From positions 124,001 to 188,000 of the forward strand of contig NZ_CP006878.1 of NCBI RefSeq assembly GCF_000816845.1: a stretch of 64,000 nucleotides of DNA, read 5' to 3'. Below are positions 63,120 through 64,000 of this stretch, in pieces. Each line of letters begins with the position of its first letter. Positions within the stretch are counted from its first letter, which is position 1. A program made the translations under genes and the position numbers. The notes below the pieces were generated by a model. The model was not told the DNA's origin. It was given only the letters and a program-made list of their open reading frames with translations, and made no database searches. The DNA comes from Rhizobium gallicum bv. gallicum R602sp (GTDB lineage Bacteria; Pseudomonadota; Alphaproteobacteria; Rhizobiales; Rhizobiaceae).

Positions 63120-64000
63120 ATGAATCATTTCGATATACTTGGCCGCAGCATTGCCGACCCAGTTGTCGAGTCTTATCTTGCCCATCACGAGAAGCTAGAC
63201 CCTATCGATTTTCGTACGAATGCTGAGATGGGATTTTTCGGCGGTTTCGATAGCGGTTTCGGTCTGCAGGTGGAAAGCCTTTCCGCATACAGTGCCGAAT
63301 TCGAAGAGGTGCGGTCAAGACGCCTGTCGGACGGCGAGGAGAGGATCGTCTCTCGCCTGTCATTTACCGGGCCGGATGCGATCAGGGCAGTGCAACGCGC
63401 CTATTCGTCGGCGTTGCCATTCGGTCTGACGTTCGGAGACAGCAGCGACATCGTGGCCGAGAAGCTCGGGACGGGCCCGTTTCGAGAAGGCAAGAGCAGC
63501 ACGCTGCCGGAATATTCAGCCGAACGTTTCGTTCACTCATATGCTGTCGGCAATATAGTCGTGATCGCAAAATATGACGCGGACTTGCGGCTGATGGCGG
63601 TTTATCTGATGCAGGCTGACCGCACCATGCTCAAGGCCACGCGCCGAAAAGCGTCCTTGCCCAAGCAGAAGATCATGCCTGGTAATATCGATAAAGTCGA
63701 AGCATTGCGGGTCCAGATGCCGACGCAGCGCTGGCGGGAGTCCATGGCCGAGGGAGACGAGCTTTTCAACGAGGCCGATATCGCCACGGCTGAAACGGCG
63801 CTGAATGCGTTCATCGACACGGTGAAGGCCGCAACCAGCCAGCGGGATGCGCAGGCAATCCAGGCAGCGGTCAAGGACATCGTTCTTGCGATCAATGAGA
63901 TCCACGGCAGAAGCGGGATGATCGAAACACTGGAGCGCGACGAACTTGGTGTCCTGATCGACGCGGTCGTAAGGGCGTCGGGCTTCAGCCTCCCGGATGA
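63120..64000 (+). CDS. Protein of unknown function, 3' end outside window (293+ aa)
   Basis: The ATG at 63120 follows GAAAGGAAAGGCAG, and the frame is open to the end of the window. The first 160 residues are mixed (FDILGRSIADPVVESYLAHH, then GFFGGFDSGFGLQVESLSAY and GLTFGDSSDIVAEKLGTGPF); the rest is helical (DEAD-like runs of Ala/Glu, AETALNAFIDTVKAATSQRD). The window ends in ERDELGVLIDAVVRASGF, a segment that looks like a natural domain end. There is no signal peptide. I do not recognise the family. Together with the previous gene it may form a small cargo unit. Confidence 0.65.
   Translation, partial: MNHFDILGRSIADPVVESYLAHHEKLDPIDFRTNAEMGFFGGFDSGFGLQVESLSAYSAEFEEVRSRRLSDGEERIVSRLSFTGPDAIRAVQRAYSSALPFGLTFGDSSDIVAEKLGTGPFREGKSSTLPEYSAERFVHSYAVGNIVVIAKYDADLRLMAVYLMQADRTMLKATRRKASLPKQKIMPGNIDKVEALRVQMPTQRWRESMAEGDELFNEADIATAETALNAFIDTVKAATSQRDAQAIQAAVKDIVLAINEIHGRSGMIETLERDELGVLIDAVVRASGFSLPD

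Noticed and set aside
1..64000. CRISPR arrays, tRNA or rRNA genes
   Set aside because: I looked for regularly spaced repeats and for tRNA-like cloverleaf ends and saw none; a computed search would be more reliable.

Overview
This window reads as part of a large accessory plasmid or second replicon of an alphaproteobacterium of the Rhizobiaceae (Rhizobium/Agrobacterium/Sinorhizobium type). Reasons: three rhizobial-style chemoreceptors, several ABC/TRAP solute uptake systems with private catabolic genes, decayed IS6-family insertion sequences, and a right-hand block (TOPRIM protein, DarB-like helicase, ParB-like protein, DUF7007-like protein, ArdC, DUF736) of the kind found on rhizobial plasmids. 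I see no rRNA, tRNA or CRISPR array.

Layout. (1) 1-6.6 kb: end of a type II NADH dehydrogenase, a decayed SDR gene, a chemoreceptor and an orphan periplasmic sugar-type binding protein, then an IS6 remnant. (2) 6.6-13.6 kb: a PAS/GGDEF/EAL c-di-GMP protein, a NIT-type chemoreceptor and an AraC regulator, bracketed by two same-orientation IS6 remnants. (3) 13.6-33.2 kb: a coherent catabolic island. It holds ribB, an FMN reductase, a sugar-type ABC importer with its binding protein, a RutA-like flavin monooxygenase, a flavin reductase, a carboxymuconolactone-decarboxylase-like protein, an aminotransferase, a GFA protein, an SDR, an alpha/beta hydrolase, two metallo-beta-lactamase-fold hydrolases, a zinc alcohol dehydrogenase, a GntR/FCD regulator and a chemoreceptor. 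Six intergenic regions of this island carry variants of one palindromic motif (TGACAGATT / AATCTGTCA around a TTGTCTGAYAA-like core), so one GntR protein probably controls uptake, catabolism and chemotaxis together. (4) 33.5-38 kb: a GH3 beta-glucosidase, a broken PIN toxin gene, a small zinc-binding HNH-like protein and a Tat-exported MBL hydrolase. (5) 38.6-47.4 kb: a TRAP transporter with a beta-hydroxyacid dehydrogenase and a hydrolase, then a LysR gene divergent from a TIM-barrel isomerase-dhaK-dhaL operon. (6) 48-64 kb: the GC-rich plasmid backbone block with anti-restriction functions and many strong hairpins. Several genes there are broken: an internal deletion has removed the methylase part of the helicase gene, and the ParB-like and DUF7007-like genes are frameshifted. 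The right end has two genes I do not recognise.

How the genes work together (inference). In the island, the ABC system imports a small sugar-like or heterocyclic compound. ribB and the NAD(P)H:FMN reductases support the reduced-flavin demand of the LLM monooxygenase; SDR/ADH, MBL and alpha/beta hydrolases process the products; GntR senses a pathway compound. A duplicated receptor/binding-protein pair at the left edge suggests that the same or a related compound is also a chemoattractant. The substrate cannot be named from sequence alone.
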